In this document: piece after piece, positions 53,866 to 62,974 of the stretch
Numbering within the stretch: the first letter of the stretch is position 1
Layout of the letters: each line of letters starts with the position of its first letter
NCBI RefSeq assembly: GCF_014191875.1
Contig: NZ_JACHXD010000001.1
Coordinates: 372,001-436,000 of the forward strand
Direction: 5' to 3'
Origin: Pseudoduganella violacea
GTDB taxonomy: Bacteria; Pseudomonadota; Gammaproteobacteria; Burkholderiales; Burkholderiaceae_D
DNA: 64,000 bases
Made by a program: the position numbers and the translations under genes
Notes under the pieces: generated by a model
The model's input: the letters and a program-made list of their open reading frames with translations, nothing else
Database searches by the model: none
Told to the model about the DNA's origin: nothing

Positions 53866-55152
53866 TCAGGGCTGGGTGGACAGCGGCACCGGAATGCCGT
53901 TGCGGTACACCGCCGGCAGTTCGCTGCGTTCGAAGTAAGCCGCGCCCTGGCCGAAACTGACCGAGAGCTGGCCGGTCACGCCGTCCAGCGTGAAGCGGGC
54001 GCCCGGACGCAGGGCGATCTCGCGCGCCACGCGGAAGGCGTCGATGCCGAGCGCGTACAGGCGCTCCATATCGGCGCTCAGGCGCGCATCGTCGCGCGGT
54101 ATCGGCTGCGGATAGACCATCACCGCCGGATGGTCGCGCTGCAGCTGCCACGGCAGGTCGAGCAGGCGCACGCCATCCAGCTCAGGGCCGGGCAGCAGGC
54201 GGCTGCGGCCGGGATTCAGGGCGGACGTGCCGTAGATCGGCATCTCGCCCAACGGCGGCGCCGACAGGGCCACGCGCAATTGGCGCGCCTGGTCGGTGTC
54301 GAGGGCTGCGAACAGCACGGTGGGGCCGGCCGTCTGCAGGCGCGCGCGCAGCGCCACCAGTTCCGGATCGCTCAGATAGCCGTTGATGGCGCTCATTTCC
54401 TGCGTCTGCGCGGTTTGGCCCTGGCGCTGCCACTGGCTGGAAAAAGCGCTGGCGATGCGGCGTTGCCAAGCGGCGTTGCCGCTCAGGATCAGGGCCGTGG
54501 CGCCGGGATGCTCCTGCGCCGCCCAGCGCGCCGCCTGGCGCGCCTCGTCCTCGATCGACAGACCCATGACCAGCATCTTCTCGGGCAGCGCCGTATCGCC
54601 GCGGCCATCCGGATGATTCAGCGCGATGGTCGGCTTGTTCACCAGCGCGCTGCCCGCCACGGCGGTGACGGCGGAACGGGCCAGCGGGCCGACCACGATA
54701 TCCTGCTGTTCCAGGCTGGCGGCGTAGCTGGACAGGACATCTTGCGCCGCATCGCCGGTTTCCACCACGGTGACGACGAAGCCGTCGCGGTCGCGCTCCC
54801 ACGCCGCCAGGAAGCCCGCGCGCAAGGCGTCGGCGGCCTGGCCCAGGGCCTCGGAACGCAGCGGCAGCAGCAGGGCGATGCGCACCGGCTGGCCCGCCTT
54901 CGGCTGGGCGGCGGCCGGCGGCGCGCGCTCCTCGCTGGCCGCACCGGGCATGGCGACGGCGTAAGTCTGGGCCGGCGGCGGCGGCTCCTCGGCCTTGGCC
55001 GGCGGTGGCGCGGGCGCCGGTTTCGGCGGTGGACTTGTCACCGACACGATTGGCGCGCACAATCGGCCGGGCGCGCCGCAAGGCGCGCTGCATGCGCCGA
55101 CAAGCGCCGCAACGAGGCCCAGTAACAGTATTCTTATTTTCCTAGCCAGCAT
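53866..55152 (-). CDS. lpoA: Penicillin-binding protein activator LpoA-like lipoprotein
   Basis: A 428-residue lipoprotein (lipobox VGAC, Cys about 21) with a Pro/Ala-rich linker (about 30-90) and a periplasmic-binding-protein-like domain (RIALLLPLRSEALGQAADALRAGFLAAW). It corresponds to the C-terminal domain of LpoA that activates PBP1A, but lacks the long TPR half of the E. coli protein. It is divergent from rsmI, as in E. coli. Confidence 0.83.
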   Translation of the reverse strand: MLARKIRILLLGLVAALVGACSAPCGAPGRLCAPIVSVTSPPPKPAPAPPPAKAEEPPPPAQTYAVAMPGAASEERAPPAAAQPKAGQPVRIALLLPLRSEALGQAADALRAGFLAAWERDRDGFVVTVVETGDAAQDVLSSYAASLEQQDIVVGPLARSAVTAVAGSALVNKPTIALNHPDGRGDTALPEKMLVMGLSIEDEARQAARWAAQEHPGATALILSGNAAWQRRIASAFSSQWQRQGQTAQTQEMSAINGYLSDPELVALRARLQTAGPTVLFAALDTDQARQLRVALSAPPLGEMPIYGTSALNPGRSRLLPGPELDGVRLLDLPWQLQRDHPAVMVYPQPIPRDDARLSADMERLYALGIDAFRVAREIALRPGARFTLDGVTGQLSVSFGQGAAYFERSELPAVYRNGIPVPLSTQP

Positions 55153-55163
55153 CCATACCCCCA

Positions 55164-56069
55164 ATGACAGTTCAAGATTCCAGCCCGATCGCCAACCTGC
55201 CCATCATGGGCGAAGCTGCGCACCAGACCTATCCTAGCGCAACATTGTATGTAGTGGCGACCCCCATCGGCAATGTCACCGACATCAGCCTGCGCGCGCT
55301 GCACGTCCTGAGCCTGGTCGATGCCGTGGCTTGCGAAGATACGCGCAACACCGCCCAGCTGATGAACCGCTTCGGCATCAGCAAGCCGCTGCTGGCTGCG
55401 CACATGCACAACGAAAGGGAGGCGGCGCAGATGCTGATCGCGCGCCTGCAAGCCGGCGAGCGCATCGCCCTCGTCTCGGACGCTGGCACGCCCGCCGTGT
55501 CCGACCCCGGCGCCCGCATCGTCGACGCCGTGCGCAAAGCCGGCCTGAATGTGGTGCCGCTGCCGGGCGCCTCGGCCGCCGTCACGGCCATTTCGGCCAG
55601 TGGCCTGGTCAACGACGAATTCCACTTCGTCGGCTTCCTGCCCGCCAAAGCCAAGCAGCGCGAAAGCGTGCTGCAAAGCCTGGCCGCCGCCAAGCCGATA
55701 CTTGTCTTCTACGAAGCGCCGCACCGCATTCTTGAATGCGCCGCCGCGCTGAAAGAAGCGTTCGGGCCCGAACGCCAGGTCGTGTTCGCGCGCGAGCTGA
55801 CCAAGTTGTTCGAAGAAATCCACCGCTGCCCGCTGGCCGACGCCGAAGCCTGGCTGCGCGCCGATGCCCACCGTGAAAAAGGCGAGTACGTCGTCCTGGT
55901 CGACGGCGCCCCCGCCGCCGATGAAGAAGGCGACGCCGAAGCCGAGCGCGTGCTGGGCATCCTGCTGGCCGAACTGCCGCTCAAGCAAGCCGCCGGATTG
56001 GCCGCCCAGATCACCGGCCGCAAGAAAAACGCCCTCTACGACCGCGCCCTCCAGCTCAAAAACGCCTGA
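55164..56069 (+). CDS. rsmI: 16S rRNA 2'-O-methyltransferase RsmI
   Basis: A 301-residue SAM-dependent enzyme methylating C1402 of 16S rRNA. It has the tetrapyrrole-methylase fold: LYVVATPIGNVTDISLRAL, CEDTRNTAQLM, ALVSDAGTPAVSDPG and LPGASAAVTAISASGL. It is divergent from lpoA with starts 12 bp apart, so the two promoters must overlap the opposing coding ends. Confidence 0.94.
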   Translation: MTVQDSSPIANLPIMGEAAHQTYPSATLYVVATPIGNVTDISLRALHVLSLVDAVACEDTRNTAQLMNRFGISKPLLAAHMHNEREAAQMLIARLQAGERIALVSDAGTPAVSDPGARIVDAVRKAGLNVVPLPGASAAVTAISASGLVNDEFHFVGFLPAKAKQRESVLQSLAAAKPILVFYEAPHRILECAAALKEAFGPERQVVFARELTKLFEEIHRCPLADAEAWLRADAHREKGEYVVLVDGAPAADEEGDAEAERVLGILLAELPLKQAAGLAAQITGRKKNALYDRALQLKNA

Positions 56070-56078
56070 CCACCGTCC

Positions 56079-56197
56079 AGCCCGTGTCCACCTTGGGGTC
56101 AGACCCCATTCGGACACGAGCACAACCATACTTCCATGGTGGCATTACTGTTGAGTCTGTGTCTGATTGGGGTCTGACCCCACGGTGGACACGGGCT
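56079..56197. repeat. Large inverted repeat with GGGGTCTGACCCC ends
   Basis: The 29-bp arm at 56079-56107 (AGCCCGTGTCCACC..GGGGTCAGACCCC) is the inverse of 56169-56197 with one mismatch. The spacer is 61 bp and contains related CGGACACGAG / CTGTGTCTG fragments. It lies between rsmI and a convergent gene. It has the look of a mobile palindromic unit (REP/RAYT-type) rather than a terminator. Confidence 0.7.
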
Positions 56198-56209
56198 CAG
56201 CTGTGGGAA

Positions 56210-56887
56210 CTACCACTTGCAGCCGTGGTCTTTTTTGTCCATCAGCAGGAAGAGGGGGGCGAGCAGGCCGCCGGGCAGGCCGTCTTTGCAGTCGGGGCGG
56301 GCGGCTTTGGTCATCTCGCGCGCGAGCTTGCCTTCCTGGATGTCGCGCTGGCGCTGCTGGGCTTTGAGGCGGGATAGCGGGGCGTCGTCCGGCAGTTCGG
56401 GTTCGGAGGCAAGCTGGCGCGCCGATTTGCGCGCGGCGTCGAGGTCGAATTTGCCATTGCTGGCCGGCTGGGCGAAGGGATCGGCCGGCAGGGCCGGAGC
56501 GGCGACGATGGCTTCGTCCGCCGGTTTTTCGCGGATGGGCTGCGCTGCCCGTTTTTCGGTACGCGGCCGGATGGCCAGCTCCTGCCGGCGTGTGACCGGT
56601 TTGGCGGCCGGCCCGGATTTGGTCTGGGCCACGGGCGGCGGCGCTTCCGGCGCCACGGGCGCGGCGGCCGGCTTGGGCGGTGCGGGACGCAGCAGCCACA
56701 CCGTGGTCGTGCGCCGCGCCTCGTCCGGCGGCAGGACCTTGAGCGGGGGCGTACTGCCGCGGTACATAAGGATCAGCAGCGCATGCACCAGCAGCGAAAC
56801 CACGATCCCGGCCAGCATGCCGCCCGGCCGCTGGGCGCTGGAGCGGAATGCGGGTGCTGCCTCATATGCGGTGCTGCTCTGATCCAT
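56210..56887 (-). CDS. Proline-rich, single-TM (TonB-like) protein
   Basis: A 225-residue protein with an N-terminal TM (about 24-43, GGMLAGIVVSLLVHALLILMYRG) and a Pro/Ala/Lys periplasmic region. The short C-terminal part has CKDGLPGGLLAPLFLLMDKKDHGCKW, where two Cys may pair. The layout recalls TonB or its relatives, but the C-terminal TonB fold is not recognisable. It is monocistronic. Confidence 0.6.
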   Translation of the reverse strand: MDQSSTAYEAAPAFRSSAQRPGGMLAGIVVSLLVHALLILMYRGSTPPLKVLPPDEARRTTTVWLLRPAPPKPAAAPVAPEAPPPVAQTKSGPAAKPVTRRQELAIRPRTEKRAAQPIREKPADEAIVAAPALPADPFAQPASNGKFDLDAARKSARQLASEPELPDDAPLSRLKAQQRQRDIQEGKLAREMTKAARPDCKDGLPGGLLAPLFLLMDKKDHGCKW

Positions 56888-57005
56888 GATTGCTTACCTC
56901 GGTGCCAACATAATCAATTTAGCACGCCCAGAATGAAGGTCGGATGAAGTTTTTTCGCGCAGGCGCTTGACGACCGGCTGAGCTGCTTGTATTATCTTGC
57001 TTCTT

Positions 57006-57082
57006 CGGAGTGTAGCGCAGCCCGGTAGCGCACCTGGTTTGGGACCAGGGGGTCCAAGGTTCGAATCCTTGTACTCCGACCA
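57006..57082 (+). tRNA. tRNA-Pro (anticodon TGG)
   Basis: A 77-nt cloverleaf with the 3' CCA encoded. The acceptor CGGAGTG pairs with TACTCCG (one G-U). The anticodon arm CCTGG-TTTGGGA-CCAGG gives anticodon TGG. The T-loop region GGTTCGAATCC is canonical. A terminator follows eight bases later. Confidence 0.95.
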
Positions 57083-57089
57083 AAATTTA

Positions 57090-57125
57090 AAATCCCGTGT
57101 GATGGCAACGTCACACGGGATTTTT
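57090..57125 (+). terminator. Terminator of tRNA-Pro
   Basis: AAATCCCGTGTGA (57090-57102) pairs perfectly with TCACACGGGATTT (57111-57123) around 8 nt, followed by TT. Confidence 0.85.
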
Positions 57126-57131
57126 CCATTC

Positions 57132-57189
57132 CCGGGGGCAGACCACGCTTTTCGGAAAGTCTTTCCCGAAAAACGTGGTCTGTCCCCGG
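57132..57189. repeat. Inverted repeat with GGGGACAGACCACG arms
   Basis: CCGGGGGCAGACCACGC-TTTTCGG (57132-57155) faces CCGAAAAACGTGGTCTG-TCCCCGG (57166-57189), with about three mismatches. It is five bases from the mvaB stop codon and has T-rich flanks. It may double as the mvaB terminator but belongs in style to the palindromic repeat at 56079. Confidence 0.65.
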
Positions 57190-57194
57190 TTTTA

Positions 57195-58103
57195 TTAGCC
57201 CGCGCGCTTGGCCGCGATGGCGTTGCCGGCGCGGCTGGCGCCTTTGCGGCCCAGGAATTGCGAGATGAACTGGCCGGCGTCGACCACGATGTCCAGGTCC
57301 ACGCCGGTTTCAATGCCCAGCCCCTGCATCATGTACAGCACGTCCTCGGTCGCCACATTGCCGGTGGCGCCCTTGGCATACGGGCAGCCGCCCAGGCCCG
57401 ACACCGAGGAGTGGAAGATGGCGATGCCCGCCTCCATGCTGGCGTAGATATTCGCCAGCGCCTGGCCGTACGTGTCGTGGAAGTGGCCGGACAGGCCTTC
57501 GATGCGGAATTCGCGCGCCGCCGCCGCCATCACCGCCTGCGTCTTGCGCGGGGTGGAGACGCCGATGGTGTCGGCGATGTCGATCTCGTCGCAGCCCAGG
57601 TCGCGCATGCGGCCCACCACGTCGGCCACGGCTTCCAGCGGCACCTCGCCCTGGTAGGGGCAGCCGAAGGCGCAGCTGATGCTGCCGCGCAGTCGCAAGC
57701 CATGATCCTTGGCCGCTTTCGCCACGTCGACGAAGCGCGCGATCGATTCGGCGATCGAGCAGTTGATATTGCGCTGCGAGAACGCTTCCGAGGCCGAGCC
57801 GAAGATCACCACCTCATCCGCGCGCGCCGCCAGCGCCGCCTCGAAGCCCTGCATATTCGGCGTCAGCGCGGAATAGACCACGCCCGGCTTGCGCGCGATG
57901 GCCGTCATCACTTCCTTGCTGGTGGCCATCTGCGGCACCCACTTGGGCGAGACGAAGGAAGCTGCTTCGATATTGGCGAAACCGGCCGAGGTCAGACGGT
58001 CCACCAGCTCGATCTTCACTTCGGCCGGCACGTTTTCCTTCTCGTTCTGCAGGCCGTCGCGCGGCCCCACTTCGACGATTTTGACTTGCTTAGGCAAACT
58101 CAT
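57195..58103 (-). CDS. mvaB: Hydroxymethylglutaryl-CoA lyase
   Basis: A 302-residue enzyme cleaving HMG-CoA to acetoacetate and acetyl-CoA, the last step of leucine degradation. Key sites are VEVGPRDGLQNE, the GHFHDTYGQ metal ligands and the catalytic Cys in GLGGCPYAKGATGN. It is one base after ghrA and in the same direction as liuD. Confidence 0.93.
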   Translation of the reverse strand: MSLPKQVKIVEVGPRDGLQNEKENVPAEVKIELVDRLTSAGFANIEAASFVSPKWVPQMATSKEVMTAIARKPGVVYSALTPNMQGFEAALAARADEVVIFGSASEAFSQRNINCSIAESIARFVDVAKAAKDHGLRLRGSISCAFGCPYQGEVPLEAVADVVGRMRDLGCDEIDIADTIGVSTPRKTQAVMAAAAREFRIEGLSGHFHDTYGQALANIYASMEAGIAIFHSSVSGLGGCPYAKGATGNVATEDVLYMMQGLGIETGVDLDIVVDAGQFISQFLGRKGASRAGNAIAAKRAG

Positions 58104-58104
58104 A

Positions 58105-59037
58105 TCAATACCCCTGCTCGCGGTTGATCACATCGGCCACCGGCTCGCCCTTCGCCAGCAGACGCATTTTGTGGGCGATCTGCTGCACGCTTTCGCGGCG
58201 CAGCGTCAGCGCCGAGATATGCGGCGTGATGGTGATGCGCGGCTCTTCCCAGAACGGATGCTGCATCGGCAGCGGTTCGTTGCGGAACACGTCCAGCGTG
58301 GCGGCCGCGATATGGCCGGTCTTCACCAGCGTCAGCAGATCGGGCTCGGACACATGGCCGCCGCGCGCCACATTGATCAGGTAAGCGCCTTGCGGCAGCT
58401 TGAGCATATTCGTGCGGTTCAGCAGATTATTGGTCTCGGAGGTCAGCGGCAGCATGCACACCACCACGCGCGAGCCGGCGAGGAAGGCGTCCAGCCCCTC
58501 GCTGCCGTGGAAGCATTGCACGCCGTCGACGCGCTTCTCGCTACGGCTCCAGCCGCGCAGCGGGAAGCCGAATTCCTTGAGCGCCTGCAGCACGCGGCTG
58601 CCCAGCATGCCCATGCCCAGCACGCCGACGGAGAATTCCTCCTTCTCGTGCTGCGGCAGCTGCAGCCACTGGCCATTGCGCGCCTGGACTTCGTATTCGT
58701 CCAGGCGGCGGTAATAGCGCAGCACGGCATGCGCCACATATTCGGCCATCTGCACGCCCATGCCGGCATCGCCCAGGCGCACGATGGGAATCTCGCGCGG
58801 GATCATATGCTCGTGCTTCATGATCGCGTCCGCGCCGGCGCCGGTCAGGAAGATGGCCTTCACTTCCGACAGCTCGCGCAGCATGGCTTCCGGCGGCGAC
58901 CACACCACCGCATAGTCGCAGGGCGGCGCTTTCACGCCATCCTGCCAGAGCACGACTTCCGCCTCAGGCAGGAACTCGGCAAAATCCTTGATCCACGGGC
59001 CGGTCTGGCCGTCCGCGCGGTACAGCAATATACGCAT
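58105..59037 (-). CDS. ghrA: Glyoxylate/hydroxypyruvate reductase A
   Basis: A 310-residue D-2-hydroxyacid dehydrogenase. The dinucleotide motif is GVLGMGMLGS, the substrate Arg is in NVARGGHVSE, and the catalytic Glu/His are in DVFRNEPLP and TPHISA. Length and MRILLYR start match GhrA. It sits between liuD and mvaB, an unusual guest in a leucine pathway operon (gaps 12 bp and 1 bp). Confidence 0.86.
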   Translation of the reverse strand: MRILLYRADGQTGPWIKDFAEFLPEAEVVLWQDGVKAPPCDYAVVWSPPEAMLRELSEVKAIFLTGAGADAIMKHEHMIPREIPIVRLGDAGMGVQMAEYVAHAVLRYYRRLDEYEVQARNGQWLQLPQHEKEEFSVGVLGMGMLGSRVLQALKEFGFPLRGWSRSEKRVDGVQCFHGSEGLDAFLAGSRVVVCMLPLTSETNNLLNRTNMLKLPQGAYLINVARGGHVSEPDLLTLVKTGHIAAATLDVFRNEPLPMQHPFWEEPRITITPHISALTLRRESVQQIAHKMRLLAKGEPVADVINREQGY

Positions 59038-59049
59038 GGTGTCCTCTCC

Positions 59050-61077
59050 TCAAGCTGTTTTGAACGCGAGCAGCGGTGCGCCATCGGTGACCTGGTCGCC
59101 GATGGCATACAGGATCTCGTCCACCAGGCCGTCATGCGGAGCGGTGATGGTGTGCTCCATCTTCATCGCCTCCATGATGACCAGTGCCTCGCCCTTTTTC
59201 ACTTGCTGGCCTGCTTTGGCCAGCACCGCCACCACCTTGCCCGGCATCGGCGCGGTGAGGCGGCCGCCTTCGGCTTCCGCTTCGCCCGCATGTGCCATCG
59301 GGTCGTTATAGGCCAGCGCATAGTGGCCGCCGCCGGTGAACACATGGAATAGTTCACCGTCGCGGCGCACCGTACCATGCACCGAGGTTTCACCCAGCTT
59401 GATGCTTAAATCCACGCCATCCTGCGACATCAGGCCCACATGCGCCTCGATGCCTTCCATCGCCAGCAGCCAGCCCTGATGCAGATAGCTGAACTGCGGC
59501 TGATAGTTCTTGCCATGCTCGTCGCTGAAGGACAGCTTGCGCGCATAGGCCGTATTCATGCGCCAGCCCAGGGCTTGGCCCCAGGGATCGGCGCGGTTGG
59601 CGCCCGACTGGGCGGCCGATTGCTCTTTTTCCTGTTCCACCAGGGCCACGGCGGCCAGGGCCACGGCGGCAGCCGGCACCGAGCGGGCCGGCGGGAACAG
59701 GGCTTCCTGATTGCGTTCGATCAGGCCCGTATCCAGGTCGGCGTTGGCGAAGGCATCGCCTTCCACCAGGCGCTTGAGGAAGGCGATATTGGTGGCCAGG
59801 CCGACGATCTGGTATTGCGACAGCGCTTGCGCCATGCGCGCCAAGGCTTGTTTGCGGTCGGCGCCCCAGACGATCAATTTGGCGATCATCGGATCATAGA
59901 AGGGCGAAATCGCATCGCCTTCGCGCACGCCGGAATCGATGCGCACAGCCGAGGGCAGGTTCGGAATGCCGCCCAGTTCGAAATTCGCCGCCTCCGGCGT
60001 TTCCAGATGGCGCAGCGTGCCGATCGAAGGCAGGAAGCCTTTCTCCGGATTCTCCGCATAGATGCGCGCCTCGATAGCGTGGCCGGTGATTTTCAGCTCA
60101 TCCTGTTTTTTCGGCAGCGGCTCGCCGGCCGCCACGCGCAGCTGCCATTCCACCAGATCGGTGCCGGTCACCATTTCCGTGACCGGGTGTTCCACCTGCA
60201 GGCGGGTGTTCATCTCCATGAAGTAGAAGCTGCCGTCCTGGTTGGCGATGAATTCCACCGTACCGGCGCCCACATAGCCTACCGCCTTGGCTGCCGCCAC
60301 GGCGGCGTCGCCCATGGCGGCGCGGCGTTCGGCCGTCATATTCGGCGCAGGCGCTTCCTCCAGCACTTTCTGGTGGCGGCGCTGCACCGAGCAATCGCGC
60401 TCGAACAGATAGATGCAGTTGCCCAGCGTGTCGGCAAACACCTGGATCTCGATATGGCGCGGACGCTGCAGATACTTCTCGGCCAGCACCTTGTCGTCGC
60501 CGAAGGAGCTGATCGCTTCGCGTTTGCACGAGGCCAGCGCGTCCTTGAACGCCGCCGTGTTCTCCACCACGCGCATGCCCTTGCCGCCGCCGCCGGCCGA
60601 AGCTTTCAGCAGCACCGGATAGCCGATGCGGTCCGCTTCCTTGTGCAGGAAGTCGGGGTCCTGCTCGTCGCCGTGGTAGCCCGGCACCAGCGGCACCTTG
60701 GCTTTTTCCATCAGCGATTTGGCGGCCGACTTGGAACCCATGGCGCGCATGGCCGAAGCCGGCGGGCCAATGAACACCAAGCCCGCTTCGGCACAGGCAT
60801 CCGCGAACTCGGCGTTCTCGGACAGGAAGCCGTAACCGGGGTGGATGGCCTGCGCTCCCGTTGCCAACGCCACGGCGATGATCTTGTCGCCGCGCAGATA
60901 GCTTTCCTTGGCGGGCGCAGGACCGATCAGCACCGCTTCGTCGCACACCGCCACATGTTTGGCGTTCGCATCCGCTTCCGAGTACACGGCAACGGTTTTG
61001 ATGCCCATGCGGCGAGCGGTGGCGGCGACGCGGCAAGCGATTTCACCGCGGTTGGCAATCAGGATTTTTTTGAACAT
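59050..61077 (-). CDS. liuD: Methylcrotonyl-CoA carboxylase biotin-containing subunit
   Basis: A 675-residue protein with biotin carboxylase (ANRGEIACRV, ATP-grasp GGGGKGM, catalytic RLQVEHPVTE), a linker and a C-terminal biotinyl domain with EAMKMEH. It carboxylates its biotin for transfer to 3-methylcrotonyl-CoA. The matching carboxyltransferase subunit (liuB) is not in the window. Other acyl-CoA carboxylase alphas look similar. The adjacent mvaB supports the leucine assignment. Confidence 0.87.
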   Translation of the reverse strand: MFKKILIANRGEIACRVAATARRMGIKTVAVYSEADANAKHVAVCDEAVLIGPAPAKESYLRGDKIIAVALATGAQAIHPGYGFLSENAEFADACAEAGLVFIGPPASAMRAMGSKSAAKSLMEKAKVPLVPGYHGDEQDPDFLHKEADRIGYPVLLKASAGGGGKGMRVVENTAAFKDALASCKREAISSFGDDKVLAEKYLQRPRHIEIQVFADTLGNCIYLFERDCSVQRRHQKVLEEAPAPNMTAERRAAMGDAAVAAAKAVGYVGAGTVEFIANQDGSFYFMEMNTRLQVEHPVTEMVTGTDLVEWQLRVAAGEPLPKKQDELKITGHAIEARIYAENPEKGFLPSIGTLRHLETPEAANFELGGIPNLPSAVRIDSGVREGDAISPFYDPMIAKLIVWGADRKQALARMAQALSQYQIVGLATNIAFLKRLVEGDAFANADLDTGLIERNQEALFPPARSVPAAAVALAAVALVEQEKEQSAAQSGANRADPWGQALGWRMNTAYARKLSFSDEHGKNYQPQFSYLHQGWLLAMEGIEAHVGLMSQDGVDLSIKLGETSVHGTVRRDGELFHVFTGGGHYALAYNDPMAHAGEAEAEGGRLTAPMPGKVVAVLAKAGQQVKKGEALVIMEAMKMEHTITAPHDGLVDEILYAIGDQVTDGAPLLAFKTA

Positions 61078-61141
61078 GGTCTCTTTCTTTACAGCTCAAA
61101 GGGCTGGAAGTTTTTTTGTCGAGGGTTTCAAAGGACGGAAA

Positions 61142-62188
61142 TCAGCAGCCGCAACTTTCCTTCTGCACCGATTCCAGGGTGGCGGCGCGCGTCGGCAAGC
61201 CCAATTTGGCCAGCAGGGCGCGGTCGTCGTTCGCTTCCGGGTTATCGGTGGTCAGCAGCTTGTCGCCATAGAAGATGGAGTTGGCGCCGGCCATGAAGCA
61301 CATCGCCTGCACCGCTTCGCCCAGCTCGCGGCGGCCGGCCGACAGGCGCACGCGCGCTTTCGGCATGGTGATGCGGGCCACGGCGATGGTGCGCACGAAT
61401 TCCAGCGGGTCGAGACGGTCCATGCCGTACAGCGGCGTGCCTTCCACCTGCACCAGGTGGTTGATCGGCACCGATTCAGGGTAGGGATTCAGGTTCGCCA
61501 GCTGGGCGATCAGGCCGGCGCGCTGGTCGCGCGTTTCGCCCATGCCCACGATGCCGCCGCAGCAGATTTTCAGGCCGGCGTTGCGCACGTGGCCCAGGGT
61601 GTCCAGGCGGTCCTGGTATTCGCGGGTGGAGATCACGTTATCGTAGAACTCGGGCGCGGTGTCCAGATTGTGGTTGTAGTAATCCAGGCCGGCGGCCTTC
61701 AGGCGCTCGGCCTGGTCTTCTTCCAGCATGCCCAGGGTGGCGCAAGTTTCCAGGCCCAGCGCCTTCACTTCGCGCACCATCTCTTCGACCTTGTCCATAT
61801 CGCGCTCTTTCGGGCTGCGCCACGCGGCGCCCATGCAGAAGCGGGTGGCGCCGTTTTCCTTGGCCTGGCGCGCCGCTTCCAGCACGGTGTCGATGCCCAG
61901 GATCTTCTTGGCCTCGACGCCGGTGTCGTAGCGCGCCGCCTGCGGACAATAGCCGCAATCCTCTTCGCAGCCGCCGGTCTTGATCGACAGCAGGGTGGCC
62001 AGTTCCACATCGCCTTCCGGGAAGTTGGCGCGCTGGATTTGCTGGGCGCGGAACATCAGTTCAGGGAAGGGCAGTTCGAACAGGGCCAGCACCTCTTCGC
62101 GCGGCCAGGTCGCCGCTTCCGGCAGCTTGATTGCCGCGGTAGGGCGGTGCAGGGCGACGGTTTTTGGTTCTTGCAGGGTTTGCGGCAT
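61142..62188 (-). CDS. bioB: Biotin synthase
   Basis: A 348-residue radical SAM enzyme converting dethiobiotin to biotin. Motif C74-EED-C78-GY-C81-PQAARYDTG. The auxiliary cluster residues are in the C-terminal half, including CMGAAWR. It is 17 bp after bioD and 64 bp before the biotin-dependent carboxylase gene. Confidence 0.95.
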   Translation of the reverse strand: MPQTLQEPKTVALHRPTAAIKLPEAATWPREEVLALFELPFPELMFRAQQIQRANFPEGDVELATLLSIKTGGCEEDCGYCPQAARYDTGVEAKKILGIDTVLEAARQAKENGATRFCMGAAWRSPKERDMDKVEEMVREVKALGLETCATLGMLEEDQAERLKAAGLDYYNHNLDTAPEFYDNVISTREYQDRLDTLGHVRNAGLKICCGGIVGMGETRDQRAGLIAQLANLNPYPESVPINHLVQVEGTPLYGMDRLDPLEFVRTIAVARITMPKARVRLSAGRRELGEAVQAMCFMAGANSIFYGDKLLTTDNPEANDDRALLAKLGLPTRAATLESVQKESCGC

Positions 62189-62205
62189 TTTCTTTCCTTA
62201 CACGT

Positions 62206-62973
62206 TCAATTGTTATGACGGACCGGCCAGTTGGGCAGGCTCGTAAAGTTCAGGTATTCGGCGGCGGCGGCGGCCGTGGGCTGTTCCAGGCGCGGCACGC
62301 GGCCCAGCAGCGGCGCGCCGAGGCGTGCTTCCAGCGCTGCGATATTTTCGTCGAAGAAGCGCATTTCCGCTTCCAGCGTATTGGCCACCCAGCCCACCAG
62401 CTTCAGGCCGCGCGCGGCGATCGCTTCGGCGGTCAGCAAGGCCTGGCTGATGCAGCCCAGGCGCATGCCCACCACCATCACCACCGGCAGGTTCAGTTGC
62501 TGGGCCAGGTCGGCGCTGTCGTATTCGTCGTTGAGCGGCACGCGGAAGCCGCCCACGCCTTCCACCACGGTAGCGTCGGTGGCGGCGGCGATTTCCAGGT
62601 AGGCCGCCAGAATCGGCACCGGGTCGATCACCACGCCTTCCAGCGCGGCGGCGATATGCGGCGCGGCCGGCTCTTTCAGCATGAAAGGCGTAGTCAGTTC
62701 GGGCAGCATGGCGACATTGCCGGCGGCGGCCAGCATATCGGCATCGTCGTTATGCAGGCGGCCGTCGCGCAGTTCGGCGCCGGCGGCGATCGGCTTCATG
62801 CCGCAGGCGCGCGCGCCGCTGCGCGCCAGCGCATACAGCATGGCGGCCGAGGTCAGGGTCTTGCCGATTTCGGTATCGGTGCCCGTGACGAAGCAGGAGA
62901 AGCGGGGCGGCATGCCGCTGGCGGCAGGCGCCGTTTCGGTTTGAGGTGCGATCACCGGATCTTCCAGGGCCAT
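62206..62973 (-). CDS. bioD: Dethiobiotin synthetase
   Basis: A 255-residue ATP-dependent enzyme closing the ureido ring of biotin. P-loop [21 protein letters not shown], and MKPIAAGAE bind substrate. The ATG at 62973 (AAAGGA upstream) is chosen; a start at 62994 would overlap bioF. Confidence 0.92.
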   Translation of the reverse strand: MALEDPVIAPQTETAPAASGMPPRFSCFVTGTDTEIGKTLTSAAMLYALARSGARACGMKPIAAGAELRDGRLHNDDADMLAAAGNVAMLPELTTPFMLKEPAAPHIAAALEGVVIDPVPILAAYLEIAAATDATVVEGVGGFRVPLNDEYDSADLAQQLNLPVVMVVGMRLGCISQALLTAEAIAARGLKLVGWVANTLEAEMRFFDENIAALEARLGAPLLGRVPRLEQPTAAAAAEYLNFTSLPNWPVRHNN

Positions 62974-62974
62974 C

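Noticed and set aside
59440-62218. Long + strand frames opposite liuD and bioB
   Set aside because: Antisense shadows of enzymes with intact active sites.
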